Assembly (NCBI GenBank): GCA_027623235.1
Contig: JAQBVJ010000074.1
Coordinates: 1 to 35,540 of the forward strand
DNA: 35,540 nucleotides
Origin: Planctomycetota bacterium
Lineage (GTDB): Bacteria > Planctomycetota > Planctomycetia > Planctomycetales > Planctomycetaceae
Reading direction: 5' to 3'
Part shown: piece after piece, positions 6,926 through 15,400 of the stretch
Numbering within the stretch: the stretch's first letter is position 1
Layout of the letters: the number at the start of each line of letters is the position of its first letter
The notes under the pieces: generated by a model
What the model was told of the DNA's origin: nothing
Databases searched by the model: none
The model's input: the letters and a program-made list of their open reading frames with translations, nothing else
Made by a program: the position numbers and the translations under genes

Positions 6926-8812
6926 TTGACCATCACCCGCACAGAACTTGTTCTGATTCTCGCCATCTCGGCTGCGGGTTTCGCTGCGCGATTCGCGAAT
7001 CTGAGCCGCGTCGCGGTCGAGCATTTTGATGAGGGTGTCTACGCGTCGAACCTGTTCTTTCCGGACGAAGGGTTCGCGTATCCCGACCGCCACCTTTACG
7101 CGCCGCCGCTGCTGCCGTCGCTGATCGAGTGGTCGATGATTCTGTTCGGTGAGAGTCGAACCACTCCTCTGCTGCCGGGGATCATTCTGGGATCGTTGAC
7201 CGTGCCGCTGCTCTCGCTGGTGACTCGCCGCTGGTTCGGCGGCGCGGCCGCGGTCGCAGCGGCGAGCCTGCTGGCACTCAGCGATTTCCACATCACGATG
7301 AGCCGTTCCGCGCTGACCGATGTGCCGATGGTCTTTTTTCTGCTGCTGGCCGTGTGGCTGATCCACGAGGGAGTTTCGCAGAGTCGCCTGGGCATCGCCG
7401 CACTGGGAGGCCTCGCGACAGGCCTGGCCTTGTCGACCAAATACAACGGCTGGCTGCCGCTTGCCGTCGCGCTGAGCGGCGCGGCGGGAGCGCTCCTCGC
7501 GCATCGGCTCTTTGCCAGAAGCAAGGCGGATGTTGATCGCCCGGGAAAAAAGAAAACCCGCAGTGTCAGCGAGGACGCACCGCCCTCGACGCGCGACTGC
7601 ATTTTCGCCCTGGCGGTTTCTGTCATCGTCGCCGCAGTGACCTGGTATCCGGTGTGGAGTGACCTGCCGAACGGCTACTCAGAAGTCTCCTCCAATCACA
7701 GTCGCTACGTCGGCGGGTTTGCGGATTGGCTTCCGTTCGCGATCAGCCACGAGGCGATCCAGCGTCACTACGCCGGCATCGTCACCTGGCTCTCCGGGTT
7801 GCTCGCGGCGGTCAGCGCGGCCCTCGTCCTCCGCGCGGAACGTTCCACGTGGAACTCGGGGGACGAGAACTCGAACCGGAATCCCGCGCGGTTTCTGGTT
7901 TCCGGTTCGCGCGATTCGAGTTCCACGTGGAACGGCGAGGTGCCTCTCTCCACGATCCTGACAACGACGACTCTGGCCGGAGCCATCGTGCTGAGCCCGC
8001 TTGTCGTGCTGCTTGCCTGGTCGCTGGTCAGCTTCGTGACGCTCATCGCGAGAAGCCTTCGCAATGCGGGGACGAAACCCGAGCCTGACCAGATCGGCGC
8101 GTTTGCCTTCCGGCTCGCGCTGTGGTTTGGTCTTGCCTGGCTGAGTGGTCTGCTGCTCGCGACTCCGATCTACCGACCCTACCCGCGGCTTGTCCTGCCG
8201 CTTCAATGCGCGGCGACGATCGGCACGGCCCTGGCGATCGTCATGCTCCTGTCCGGCCAGGTGCTTAACGCGAATTCGAGCGACGCCGCGCGAGGGGCGA
8301 AAGCAGCCCGCATCCGGTTTGCCTGGCTGGTCCCGGTCGTCCTGCTTTGTGCCTGGCGAGCCTTCCAGACAGGAACACCCGCCTGGCCGAATCGGACGGA
8401 ACTCGCGGAGATCGCTGCCTCCGCCACCGAAGCTGCATCGGCCGATTGTCAGGGCGAGCCGTCCGAAGTTCAGGGCTTCGATTTTGTCGTCTACGTGTTC
8501 GGTGAGCCGGGTCTGCTGCACCACGTCCCCGCCACGAACAGCCGAGCCTTCGTCAAGGCGGTGATGGACCTCAGCTTTACAAAGCCAGGATACGACCACG
8601 CAAAGATCCCGGCCTTCGTCCTCGCCGGCCCGCACGCGCTCGCCAGTCTCGAATTTCAGATGCAGGTCGCCGAGGCTGGCGACGGTCTCGAAGAGATCGG
8701 CGTGTACCCGTACCGGCCGAGCGATTTCGTGCTGCTCGACGATGTCCCGCCCGCGAAGCTCGAAGCCCGACGAGCACAGCTTGTGCGGCTGTACCGAGTC
8801 CATTTTCGGTAA
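6926..8812 (+). CDS. GT39-like (ArnT/PMT-type) membrane glycosyltransferase
   Basis: A 628-residue multi-pass membrane protein of the GT-C fold. The first periplasmic loop carries the acidic motif HFDEGVYA (Asp35-Glu36), and later segments show DVPMVFFLLLAVWL, STKYNGWLPLAVAL and P.YRPYPRLVLPLQ. These enzymes transfer sugars or aminoarabinose from polyprenyl-phosphate carriers; the acceptor is unknown here. The start is a TTG at 6926, because no ATG or GTG in frame precedes the first membrane helix. Residues about 306-336 are a polar insertion encoded by a 92-bp palindrome bounded by parS-like sites (7842-7933), placed between membrane segments where extra residues could be tolerated. The gene lies just upstream of parB in the same direction. 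Confidence 0.85.
   Translation: MTITRTELVLILAISAAGFAARFANLSRVAVEHFDEGVYASNLFFPDEGFAYPDRHLYAPPLLPSLIEWSMILFGESRTTPLLPGIILGSLTVPLLSLVTRRWFGGAAAVAAASLLALSDFHITMSRSALTDVPMVFFLLLAVWLIHEGVSQSRLGIAALGGLATGLALSTKYNGWLPLAVALSGAAGALLAHRLFARSKADVDRPGKKKTRSVSEDAPPSTRDCIFALAVSVIVAAVTWYPVWSDLPNGYSEVSSNHSRYVGGFADWLPFAISHEAIQRHYAGIVTWLSGLLAAVSAALVLRAERSTWNSGDENSNRNPARFLVSGSRDSSSTWNGEVPLSTILTTTTLAGAIVLSPLVVLLAWSLVSFVTLIARSLRNAGTKPEPDQIGAFAFRLALWFGLAWLSGLLLATPIYRPYPRLVLPLQCAATIGTALAIVMLLSGQVLNANSSDAARGAKAARIRFAWLVPVVLLCAWRAFQTGTPAWPNRTELAEIAASATEAASADCQGEPSEVQGFDFVVYVFGEPGLLHHVPATNSRAFVKAVMDLSFTKPGYDHAKIPAFVLAGPHALASLEFQMQVAEAGDGLEEIGVYPYRPSDFVLLDDVPPAKLEARRAQLVRLYRVHFR
7842..7855. promoter_or_regulatory. parS: parS-like ParB-binding palindrome, copy 1
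   Basis: GTTCCACGTGGAAC is a perfect 14-bp palindrome fitting the known bacterial parS form GTTnCACGTGnAAC. It lies inside the glycosyltransferase gene, 1.2 kb upstream of parB. ParB would be expected to load here as a CTP-dependent clamp. Confidence 0.8.
7920..7933. promoter_or_regulatory. parS: parS-like ParB-binding palindrome, copy 2
   Basis: A second perfect GTTCCACGTGGAAC, 64 bp downstream of the first inside the same gene and at the far tip of the 92-bp palindrome. Confidence 0.8.
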
Positions 8813-8861
8813 GCTGCCCGCACAGAGAGTGGCACGACACTCTGTGGCGTGATCCGCAGTC

Positions 8862-8880
8862 CTCGGCACAGAGTGCCGAG
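8862..8880. repeat. Short hairpin between glycosyltransferase and parB
   Basis: CTCGGCAC, loop AGA, GTGCCGAG forms a perfect 8-bp stem. It sits within a CACAGAG-rich stretch (8819-8880) that resembles dispersed repeats elsewhere in the window. No T-run follows, so a simple intrinsic terminator is not supported. Confidence 0.5.
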
Positions 8881-8893
8881 CCACGCAGCGACC

Positions 8894-8907
8894 GTTCCAC
8901 GTGGAAC
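8894..8907. promoter_or_regulatory. parS: parS-like ParB-binding palindrome, copy 3
   Basis: A third perfect GTTCCACGTGGAAC, intergenic, 170 bp upstream of the parB start codon. ParB clamp formation at this site could also influence parB expression, which is inferred from position only. Confidence 0.85.
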
Positions 8908-9076
8908 CCGTATTGCCGCGTTCTGGCAGTCGCGGTAACAATCCCGCGTTCCGTTGCCTCGCAATTCTGCGGGCAACATCCGGCAGTTCACGGTCTCGTT
9001 TGAGGCCTGCTGATAAATGCTGCGCGGCGGTTCTGAAGTGAACTCGCCGAGCGGTGCACCCAGGGAAGGGTTGCGC

Positions 9077-10042
9077 ATGACCGATTCACAAAGTCCGAAA
9101 CGCCGTCTCGGGCGAGGCATCGACGCACTGCTTGGCGGGTTCTCCCACAAGGACGAACCGGCAGCAGGCCCCGGCACGAATCCCGACTCACCCGTCGAGC
9201 CCGCTGCAACGTCGAGTAACGGTGGCTCGAAGAACGCTGACTTGATCAACGTGGAAATCATTAAGCGGAACCCGTTTCAACCGCGGTCCGACTTCGATGA
9301 AGCGTCGCTTGAGGAATTGGCACAGAGCATCGCGATTCACGGAGTCCTGCAGCCGATCCTCGTCCGTCAACTTGGCGAAGACGATTTTCAGTTGATCGCC
9401 GGCGAGCGACGATTGCTCGCGTCAAAGCGAGCCGGCCTGGTTCAGGTGCCCTGCCGGGTACTTCGCATGGAGGACCGGCAGGCCAGCGAGGCGGCTCTCG
9501 AAGAGAACCTCAAACGCCGCGACCTCAACGTGCTCGAAAAAGCCCAGGCGTTCCAGGATTACGTCAACCGGTTTGGCTGCACGATCGGCGACCTGGCGAA
9601 GAGCCTGTCGATGGATCGCTCGTCGGTCTCGAACATGCTGAGGATGCTCGACCTGCCCGAGTCAGTCCGCGTCCTGCTCAAGGAAGAAAAGATCACCGCC
9701 GGCCACGCGAAGGCGATTCTGCCTCTGGAAGTCGAAGCGCAGCAGGCAATCTGCGACCGCATCCAGGTCGAGAATCTTTCCGTTCGAAAGACCGAGCAGG
9801 TCGTCCGCGAGATCCTCAAAGGCGAGCAGCCTGACGTAATCCCGATGTCTGCCGGACAAAAGAAACCTGGCCCGCCGGAGAGGACCGCTCATCTGGACTC
9901 GCTCGAAAAGCAGCTCCGCGATCTGCTCGGGCTGAAGGTCGCCATCCGACAGAAGAGCAAGGACTCCGGCCAGGTGATCATCGAGTTCAACTCGAACGAC
10001 GACTTCGAAAAGCTGACACGTCTGCTCCGGAAAGCCGCTTGA
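9077..10042 (+). CDS. parB: Chromosome-partitioning protein ParB
   Basis: The 321-residue protein loads onto parS as a CTP-dependent sliding clamp and organises the origin region for segregation. Domains in order: an N-terminal basic motif RRLGRGIDALLGG (9-21) typical of the ParA-contacting tail; the ParB/Srx CTPase domain with NPFQPR (65-70), HGVLQPILVR and GERRLLASKRAG (109-120, containing the GERR motif); ENLKRRDLNVLEKAQAF (143-159); the KorB-type helix-turn-helix TIGDLAKSLSMDRSSVSNML (169-188); ITAGHAKAIL; and a C-terminal dimerisation domain. The ATG at 9077 is preferred over the in-frame ATG at 9017 because AGGGAAGGG sits 7-8 bp upstream and family similarity begins here. No parA lies in the window, although three parS-like sites lie directly upstream. 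Confidence 0.95.
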   Translation: MTDSQSPKRRLGRGIDALLGGFSHKDEPAAGPGTNPDSPVEPAATSSNGGSKNADLINVEIIKRNPFQPRSDFDEASLEELAQSIAIHGVLQPILVRQLGEDDFQLIAGERRLLASKRAGLVQVPCRVLRMEDRQASEAALEENLKRRDLNVLEKAQAFQDYVNRFGCTIGDLAKSLSMDRSSVSNMLRMLDLPESVRVLLKEEKITAGHAKAILPLEVEAQQAICDRIQVENLSVRKTEQVVREILKGEQPDVIPMSAGQKKPGPPERTAHLDSLEKQLRDLLGLKVAIRQKSKDSGQVIIEFNSNDDFEKLTRLLRKAA

Positions 10043-10057
10043 AATTACGAGGTCGCT

Positions 10058-10150
10058 CAGCGCAAAGGCGCAGAGACTCGTAAAGGTGAGGGTTCCCTTT
10101 TGAAAGCGACTCTACTTTGCGCCCCTTTGCGACTTTGCGTCTTTGCGCTG
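10058..10150. repeat. Dispersed inverted repeat (GCGCAAAGGCGCAGAG type)
   Basis: CAGCGCAAAGGCGCAGAG (10058-10075) and CTTTGCGTCTTTGCGCTG (10133-10150) are complementary with two mismatches. They enclose about 57 bp that include a further CTTTGCGCCCCTTTGCGAC run. The element follows the parB stop codon and resembles a REP- or MITE-like intergenic element. Confidence 0.6.
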
Positions 10151-10292
10151 CCGACAGCGCATCTGTAGACAAACCTCGCCGGAATCCGTTTCCGATCTGA
10201 GACTCATTGGCGTCTTCAGGCGGCACGCGGTTGCCCCTCGGTTCGGCGCAGGTGAGAATCGCGGCTTCCGTTTGCTCAGTGAGGACTCCCCG

Positions 10293-10565
10293 ATGGCGCA
10301 GGCAATTGTCGATCCGGTTCAGCTCCGCCAGTTCGCGCAGCAGCTCAAGAAGTTCAACGAAGAGATGCTCGAAAAGTCGACCGCGCTGGGCAGTCAGCTC
10401 GCGACGCTCAGCAACACCTGGCGGGATCAGGAAAACAAAAAGTTCTGCGAGAGCTTCGAGCAGCACATGCGGCTGTTGGCTCGCTTCATCGAATCGAACA
10501 ATGAGCACATTCCGTATCTGATGCGCAAGGCCGAGCGGATCGAAGAGTACCTGCAACAGCGCTGA
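10293..10565 (+). CDS. Small helical WXG100-like protein
   Basis: A 90-residue, all-helical soluble protein with no signal peptide. It has the size and layout of ESAT-6/WXG100 proteins: a first amphipathic helix (QLRQFAQQLKKFNEEMLEKS), a turn with NTWRDQENKKF (Trp43-Arg-Asp45, where WXG would have Gly), and a second helix ending ERIEEYLQQR. WXG100 proteins are usually type VII secretion substrates forming helical hairpins; no EccC-like ATPase lies in the window, so a secretion role is only a hypothesis. The ATG at 10293 follows GAGGAC by several bases; an upstream in-frame ATG at 10143 would add 50 residues read partly from repeat DNA. The next gene starts 11 bp after the stop. Confidence 0.7.
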   Translation: MAQAIVDPVQLRQFAQQLKKFNEEMLEKSTALGSQLATLSNTWRDQENKKFCESFEQHMRLLARFIESNNEHIPYLMRKAERIEEYLQQR

Positions 10566-10576
10566 ATCGACTCGCC

Positions 10577-11125
10577 ATGCGAAAAGCCAACGTCAAATCG
10601 ATTGATGTCATCCCCGAGTTCCGGGCTGCGCTGCTCGTGTTTCAAAACCGCGTGCTGGACTCGCTGGCGTCGATGCAGGAAGAAGTCTTCCGGGCCGTCG
10701 ACTATGTCGAGAACGATCGGCCTCGCCACTGGCGGCAGCAGGTGCTCGAGGCGTTTGACTCGATCGCCGAAATGCGGGTCGCCTACGAGCAGGCGAAGAT
10801 GCGAAAGGAGACAGCCGGGCTCCGAGCCTCGATGATCGAGGAAAAAACGGCCATACGCGACGCGAAGGAACATCTGCAGAAGTGCCAGCAGAAAGTCGAG
10901 ATCGTTCGCCAGGCCGGCATCAATCTGCACCATGAAGCCGACGAATTCATGGGCCGGATGAGCCAGTTGCAGCGGCTGGTCGAAACGGACATTCCGAAAA
11001 TGTGCGGTCTGCTGACGCGGATGCTCGACGCCCTGGAGAAGTACGCAGAGATCGAAGCCGGCAAAGTTGACTCGAGCGGCACGACGCACGATCCTCGCGG
11101 CGATTCGATGAATCCCTCGTCCTGA
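10577..11125 (+). CDS. Helical/coiled-coil protein paired with the WXG-like gene
   Basis: A 182-residue protein, unrecognised at family level, predicted almost wholly helical. It has a VDYVENDRPRHWRQQVLEAFDSI segment (Trp52) and then a long charged coiled coil (about 70-125, EQAKMRKETAGLRASMIEEK and following). The C-terminal 20 residues are polar. It lies 11 bp after the WXG-like gene and 27 bp before pdxH. The pair may form a helical complex, in the manner of WXG100/LXG partners, but this rests on composition and adjacency only. There is no signal peptide or membrane segment. Confidence 0.7.
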   Translation: MRKANVKSIDVIPEFRAALLVFQNRVLDSLASMQEEVFRAVDYVENDRPRHWRQQVLEAFDSIAEMRVAYEQAKMRKETAGLRASMIEEKTAIRDAKEHLQKCQQKVEIVRQAGINLHHEADEFMGRMSQLQRLVETDIPKMCGLLTRMLDALEKYAEIEAGKVDSSGTTHDPRGDSMNPSS

Positions 11126-11152
11126 CCCGCAAATAATGGCCGTACGTTCCCT

Positions 11153-11749
11153 ATGTCGAGCGAACATCCGATCTACCTGGAAGCCGTCAACACGTTCCGC
11201 GAAAAGTTCGCGCGGCTGAACGAGCTCGGCATGCGCGAACCCTCGGCGGTGACGGTCGCGACTGTTGGTGAGGACGGCATGCCCTCTGCCAGGATTGTCC
11301 TGCTGCGCGGACATGATGAGCGCGGCTTCGTCTTCTTTACCAACTCACTGAGCCGCAAAGGCACGCAGCTTCGCGAGCATGGCCGCGCGGCTCTCGCGTT
11401 CTACTGGGACAAGTGGGCCGAGCAGTGCCACGTTGAGGGCACTGTCGAGAAACTCGCTGACGACGAATCCGATGCGTACTGGATGAAACGGCCGCGCGGC
11501 AGCCAGATCGGAGCCTGGGCATCACTGCAGTCTCAGCCGCTGTCCAGCCGCGAAGAACTGCTCGCCCGCTACGAAAAGTTCGAAGTGAAATTCGACGGAC
11601 AGGACGTCCCGCGCCCGGATCACTGGTACGGCTTCCGAGTCGTCCCGCGCCGCATCGAATTCTGGTGCGGCCGCGACGCGCGACTGCACGAGCGGTTTGT
11701 CTACAAGCAGTCCGGCGAGGATTGGACAAAGCAGATGCTGTATCCGTAA
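11153..11749 (+). CDS. pdxH: Pyridoxamine 5'-phosphate oxidase
   Basis: The 198-residue FMN-dependent enzyme oxidises pyridoxine/pyridoxamine 5'-phosphate to pyridoxal 5'-phosphate. Typical motifs are PSARIVLLRGHDERGFVFFTN, SRKGTQL, W..QCHVEGTVEKL, RPRGSQIGAWASLQSQPLSSR, RPDHWYGFRVVPRRIEFW and GRDARLHERFVY (the RLH substrate-binding residues are retained). The usual C-terminal RLxP ends here as MLYP, so the last Arg is replaced. Length matches the family. It is probably the last gene of the parB-led run, and it converges on the glycosylase gene with a 38-bp gap. Confidence 0.95.
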   Translation: MSSEHPIYLEAVNTFREKFARLNELGMREPSAVTVATVGEDGMPSARIVLLRGHDERGFVFFTNSLSRKGTQLREHGRAALAFYWDKWAEQCHVEGTVEKLADDESDAYWMKRPRGSQIGAWASLQSQPLSSREELLARYEKFEVKFDGQDVPRPDHWYGFRVVPRRIEFWCGRDARLHERFVYKQSGEDWTKQMLYP

Positions 11750-11787
11750 GACCGCTTGTCAAAACAGAAAGTGGCACGGCCTTCCCG

Positions 11788-12414
11788 TCACCACTCGTCG
11801 TCGCCTTCGAGGCATCGCCAGCAGTACCAGCTTGCGATCGTTCGGTACGGAGCCCACTTTTCGGCGATCTCCAGGCACTCGGCTTCCGATGGTCGTTCCT
11901 CGAAGCCGTACATTTTTCCGATGCCGTTGCGGATGCCCAGATCTCCGACAGGAAGGACATCGGGGCGGCATAGAGAGAACATCAGAAACATCTGGGCTGT
12001 CCAGACACCGATCCCGCGAATCTTCGTGAGTTCCTCGATCACCCTTTCGTCGGACAGCCGGCCGAGTTGGCTAAGTTTCACGGTGCCGTCGGTCGTGCAG
12101 CGGCACAGGTCCAGCAGGTAGCCTGCCTTCTGCGGCGAGACGCCGGCCTCTCGCAATTCCTCAGGCGAGTATTTCAGTATGACCGCCGGCGAGACTTTCT
12201 CCGGTGCAAGCATCTCCGTCAGCCGCTTTCGAATCGACGTCGCGGCACTCGTCGAGATTTGCTGCGAGATGATCGACTGAACCAGCATCGCAAACCGGTC
12301 CCGCTTCGGCTTGAGCGTAAACTCCCCGGCAGACGCAATAACCTTCCGCAGAACCTTGTCCTGCTTCCGAAGATGCTTGAGTGCCGATTCGATCTGCTCA
12401 GTTCGAAATGCCAA
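11788..12414 (-). CDS. DNA-3-methyladenine glycosylase II-like (HhH-GPD family)
   Basis: The 208-residue base-excision repair glycosylase has the helix-hairpin-helix plus Gly/Pro/Asp signature: LTKIRGIGVWTAQMFLMFSL followed by PVGDLGIRNG, whose Asp (residue 158 from the chosen start) is the expected catalytic acid. QSIISQQIS and SPQKAGYLLDL are also typical of AlkA-like monofunctional glycosylases that remove alkylated purines. I prefer the TTG at 12414: GGAGGG lies 4 bp upstream of it and the protein then begins where homologues begin. An in-frame ATG at 12474 would add 20 residues encoded by leuS tail and spacer, overlapping the leuS stop by 14 bp. Confidence 0.88.
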   Translation of the reverse strand: MAFRTEQIESALKHLRKQDKVLRKVIASAGEFTLKPKRDRFAMLVQSIISQQISTSAATSIRKRLTEMLAPEKVSPAVILKYSPEELREAGVSPQKAGYLLDLCRCTTDGTVKLSQLGRLSDERVIEELTKIRGIGVWTAQMFLMFSLCRPDVLPVGDLGIRNGIGKMYGFEERPSEAECLEIAEKWAPYRTIASWYCWRCLEGDDEW

Positions 12415-12460
12415 GTGTCCCTCCGATAGGATGGCCCTTCCGGGCCGTCCAGCAGCTGGC

Positions 12461-15400
12461 TCAGTTTGCCACAAAGTTCACGAGTCGGCCTGGAACGACC
12501 ACAACTTTGCGGATCGTTTTGCCTTCCAGCAGCCCGGCGATGCTCTCATTGGATTTGGCGGCTTGCTCGATGGCCTCGTTGTCAGCGCCGGCGGGAACGC
12601 GAATTTTCGCTCGGACCTTGCCGTTCACCTGGACCGGGATTTCGATTTCTGCTTCGGCGATTTTCGATTCGTCGAAGGTTGGCCAGGGCTCATAGGCGAG
12701 CGTCGTGTCTTTGCCAAGCAGTTCCCACAGTTCCTCGGCGATGTGCGGAGCGAATGGCGAGAGGAGCAAAACGAACGGCTCGATGGCGGCTCTCGGGCGG
12801 ACGTCCTGGCCGCTCATGCCATTGGTGAATTCCATCATCCGGCTGATGGCCGTGTTGAAGGAAAGCTTTTCGATGTCCTCGGTGACGGCTTTGATCGTTT
12901 TGTGGAGCAGCCGTTCCTGATCCTCATTAAGAGGTGCGTCCTGGATCGCGGGGTTGAGTGTGATCTCGTCGGCCCGATCGTCGGTGACCAATCGCCAGAC
13001 ACGGGCGAGGAATCGGTAGACGCCCTCAACACCGCTCATGCTCCACGGCTTCACCTGTTCGAGCGGCCCCATAAACATCTCGTACATGCGCAGCGAGTCG
13101 GCTCCGTAATCCTTCACGACATGGTCGGGGTTGATGACGTTGCCGCGGCTTTTCGACATCTTGAACGCGCGGCCGTCGACGATGATTGACGAGTCGTTTT
13201 TGAGAACCCAGTTCTCGCCTTTCTTCTCAACCTGATCGGGCGAGAGTTTCACTGCGGACACGCGGTCGCCGGATGATTTCTCAACGCGTGCCGTGTTGCC
13301 GTCATCGTCAGTTTTCTCTTCAACATTCCTTGCGGAGACCCAGTCAATTGTTTCTGCCTCAGTCTCTCCGTTTAACCCGGAGCCAGAGGCGACGGCTGCG
13401 TCGGACACTCCTGCGCCGGATGATCCGCCTTCGTTCTCAGCCTCGGCCATGGGAGTCCTCGCCTCCGGCTCGGCGTTAAACGAACAGTGTTCTGCCTCGT
13501 GGGCCAGCGCAAAACCCGTGAACTCGAGATCGCCCAGAATCATTCCCTGATTGACTAGCCGCTGGAATGGCTCGCAGGTCGAGACGTGGCCGCGGTCGAA
13601 GAGAACCTTGTGCCAGAACCGCGCGTAGAGGAGGTGCAGGACGGCGTGCTCTGCTCCGCCGACGTAGAGGTCGACCGGGAGCCAGCCTTTTTCCGCCTCT
13701 GGCGAGACGAACGCGTTTTCGTTCTTCGGATCGGCGAAGCGGAGGTAGTACCAGCACGAGCCCGCCCATTGCGGCATCGTGTTTGTTTCCCGCTTGAGCT
13801 TCGTGCCGTCCTCGGCGGTTTTGTGGAGCCACGATTCGGGAGCCTTGCTGAGCATCGGGTCGGGCGTGCCGGTCGGTTTGAACTCGGCCATCTCCGGGAG
13901 CAGAACCGGAAGTTCCTCGGCCGAGTCGACTCGCATCAGGCCGGTTTCCTTGCCGTTCGCGTCAAGTTCATGCCAGATCGGAAACGGCTCGCCCCAGTAC
14001 CGCTGCCGGCTGAACAGCCAGTCGCGAAGGCGATAGTTCACGGCCGTTTTACCTGTGCCCTCGCTGTCGAGAAACTCGAGCGTCTTCGCCTTCGCGTCGA
14101 CAATGTGCAGCCCGTTGAGGAACTCGCTGTTGATTGCGGGGCCGTCGCCGACGTACGCCTTGCCGTCAAAGTCGTCGGGCGGCTGGACCGTACGGATGAT
14201 CGGAAGGTCGAAGACTTCGGCGAATTCCCAGTCGCGTTCGTCCTGGCCAGGCACGGCCATGATGGCTCCCGTGCCGTAGCTGATGAGGACGTAATCGGCG
14301 ACCCAGATCGGCGTCTCATTGCCGTTGACCGGGTTGATCGCGTAGCTGCCGGTGAAGACTCCCGTCTTCGTTTTGGCAAGCTCGGTTCGGTCGAGGTCGC
14401 TCTTGAGCGAGGCCTTCTTGACATACTCCGCAACTTCGACTTTCTGCTCGGGCGTTGTGAGTCGATCGACGAACGGGTGCTCCGGAGCGACGACCATGTA
14501 GGTCGCTCCGAAGAGCGTATCAGGGCGCGTCGTGTAAATACGGAGGACATCGTCGCCGGGCTCATCGGGGAAACCAGCATCAGCGCGGCCTGTCTTCCAG
14601 CTCGCAAACTGTTTGTTTAACGCCGAGCCGGAGGCCACGGCTCCTGCATCAGTGTCAGATTTGGCAGGTCCGCTGTCCTTTGCTGGCTCGGCGGCGTGAG
14701 GCGTCGCCTCCGGCTCGCCGTTAAACGAATCCCCTTGCCCCTCACCCCTCACCTCTCGCCCAATAAAGAAGTCAACTTCAGCACCCGTCGAGCGGCCGAT
14801 CCAGTTGCGCTGCATTTCCTTGATCGACTCGGACCAGTTGAGGTCGTCGAGTTCGCTGATGAGCCGGTCACCGTACGCCGTGATGCGGAGCATCCACTGA
14901 CGAAGCGGCACTCGCTCCACGGGATGGTTGCCGCGGTCGCTTTTGCCGTCGATGACTTCTTCGTTGGCGAGGACCGTGCCGAGAGCCGGGCACCAGTTGA
15001 CCGGAGCGAAATGTTGATACGCGAGCCGGCGAGCATCCTGAAAACGACGGATTGCTTCCTCACCCTGCGCGGCGACGTCTTCGGGAATCGGAAGCTCGGA
15101 GATCGGTCGACCGCGGCCGGTGCGCTGGACTCCGTCGGGTCCGGTCCATTCGCACTCGGCGTCGTACCAGGTGTCGAACAGCTCAAGAAAGATCCACTGA
15201 GTCCAGCGGTAGTAGTCGGGGTCGGTCGTGGCGAACTCGCGGCTCCAGTCGTAACTGAATCCGAGCATCTGAAGCTGACGCCGGAATGTCTCGATGTTTT
15301 TGTACGTCGTGACCGCGGGATGAGTTCCCGTCTTGATCGCGTAGTCCTCGGCCGGAAGCCCGAACGCGTCCCAGCCCATCGGATGCAGCACCTGCTTGCC

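Larger units (their letters stand above)
7842..7933. repeat. 92-bp palindromic element bounded by two parS-like sites
   Basis: The outer arms are perfect 17-bp inverted repeats (GTTCCACGTGGAACTCG at 7842-7858 and its complement at 7917-7933). A nested inner pair, CGAACCGGAA (7872-7881) and TTCCGGTTCG (7900-7909), extends the symmetry. The element is read through in frame by the glycosyltransferase and encodes a polar stretch with STWN at each end. Confidence 0.75.

Noticed and set aside
8862..8880. Hairpin as an intrinsic terminator after the glycosyltransferase gene
   Set aside because: No T-run follows on either side; it looks like part of a dispersed repeat.
7679..8941. 420-residue open frame on the minus strand opposite the glycosyltransferase
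   Set aside because: Arg/Glu/Asp-rich translation without any domain, lying fully opposite a well-supported gene; typical antisense frame in GC-rich DNA.
10427..11314. 295-residue minus-strand frame opposite the WXG-like pair
   Set aside because: The plus-strand reading gives compact helical proteins with good spacing; the minus frame lacks any recognisable feature.
13586..14620. 344-residue open frame opposite leuS
   Set aside because: Opposite strand of conserved LeuRS sequence; the translation has no recognisable motif.
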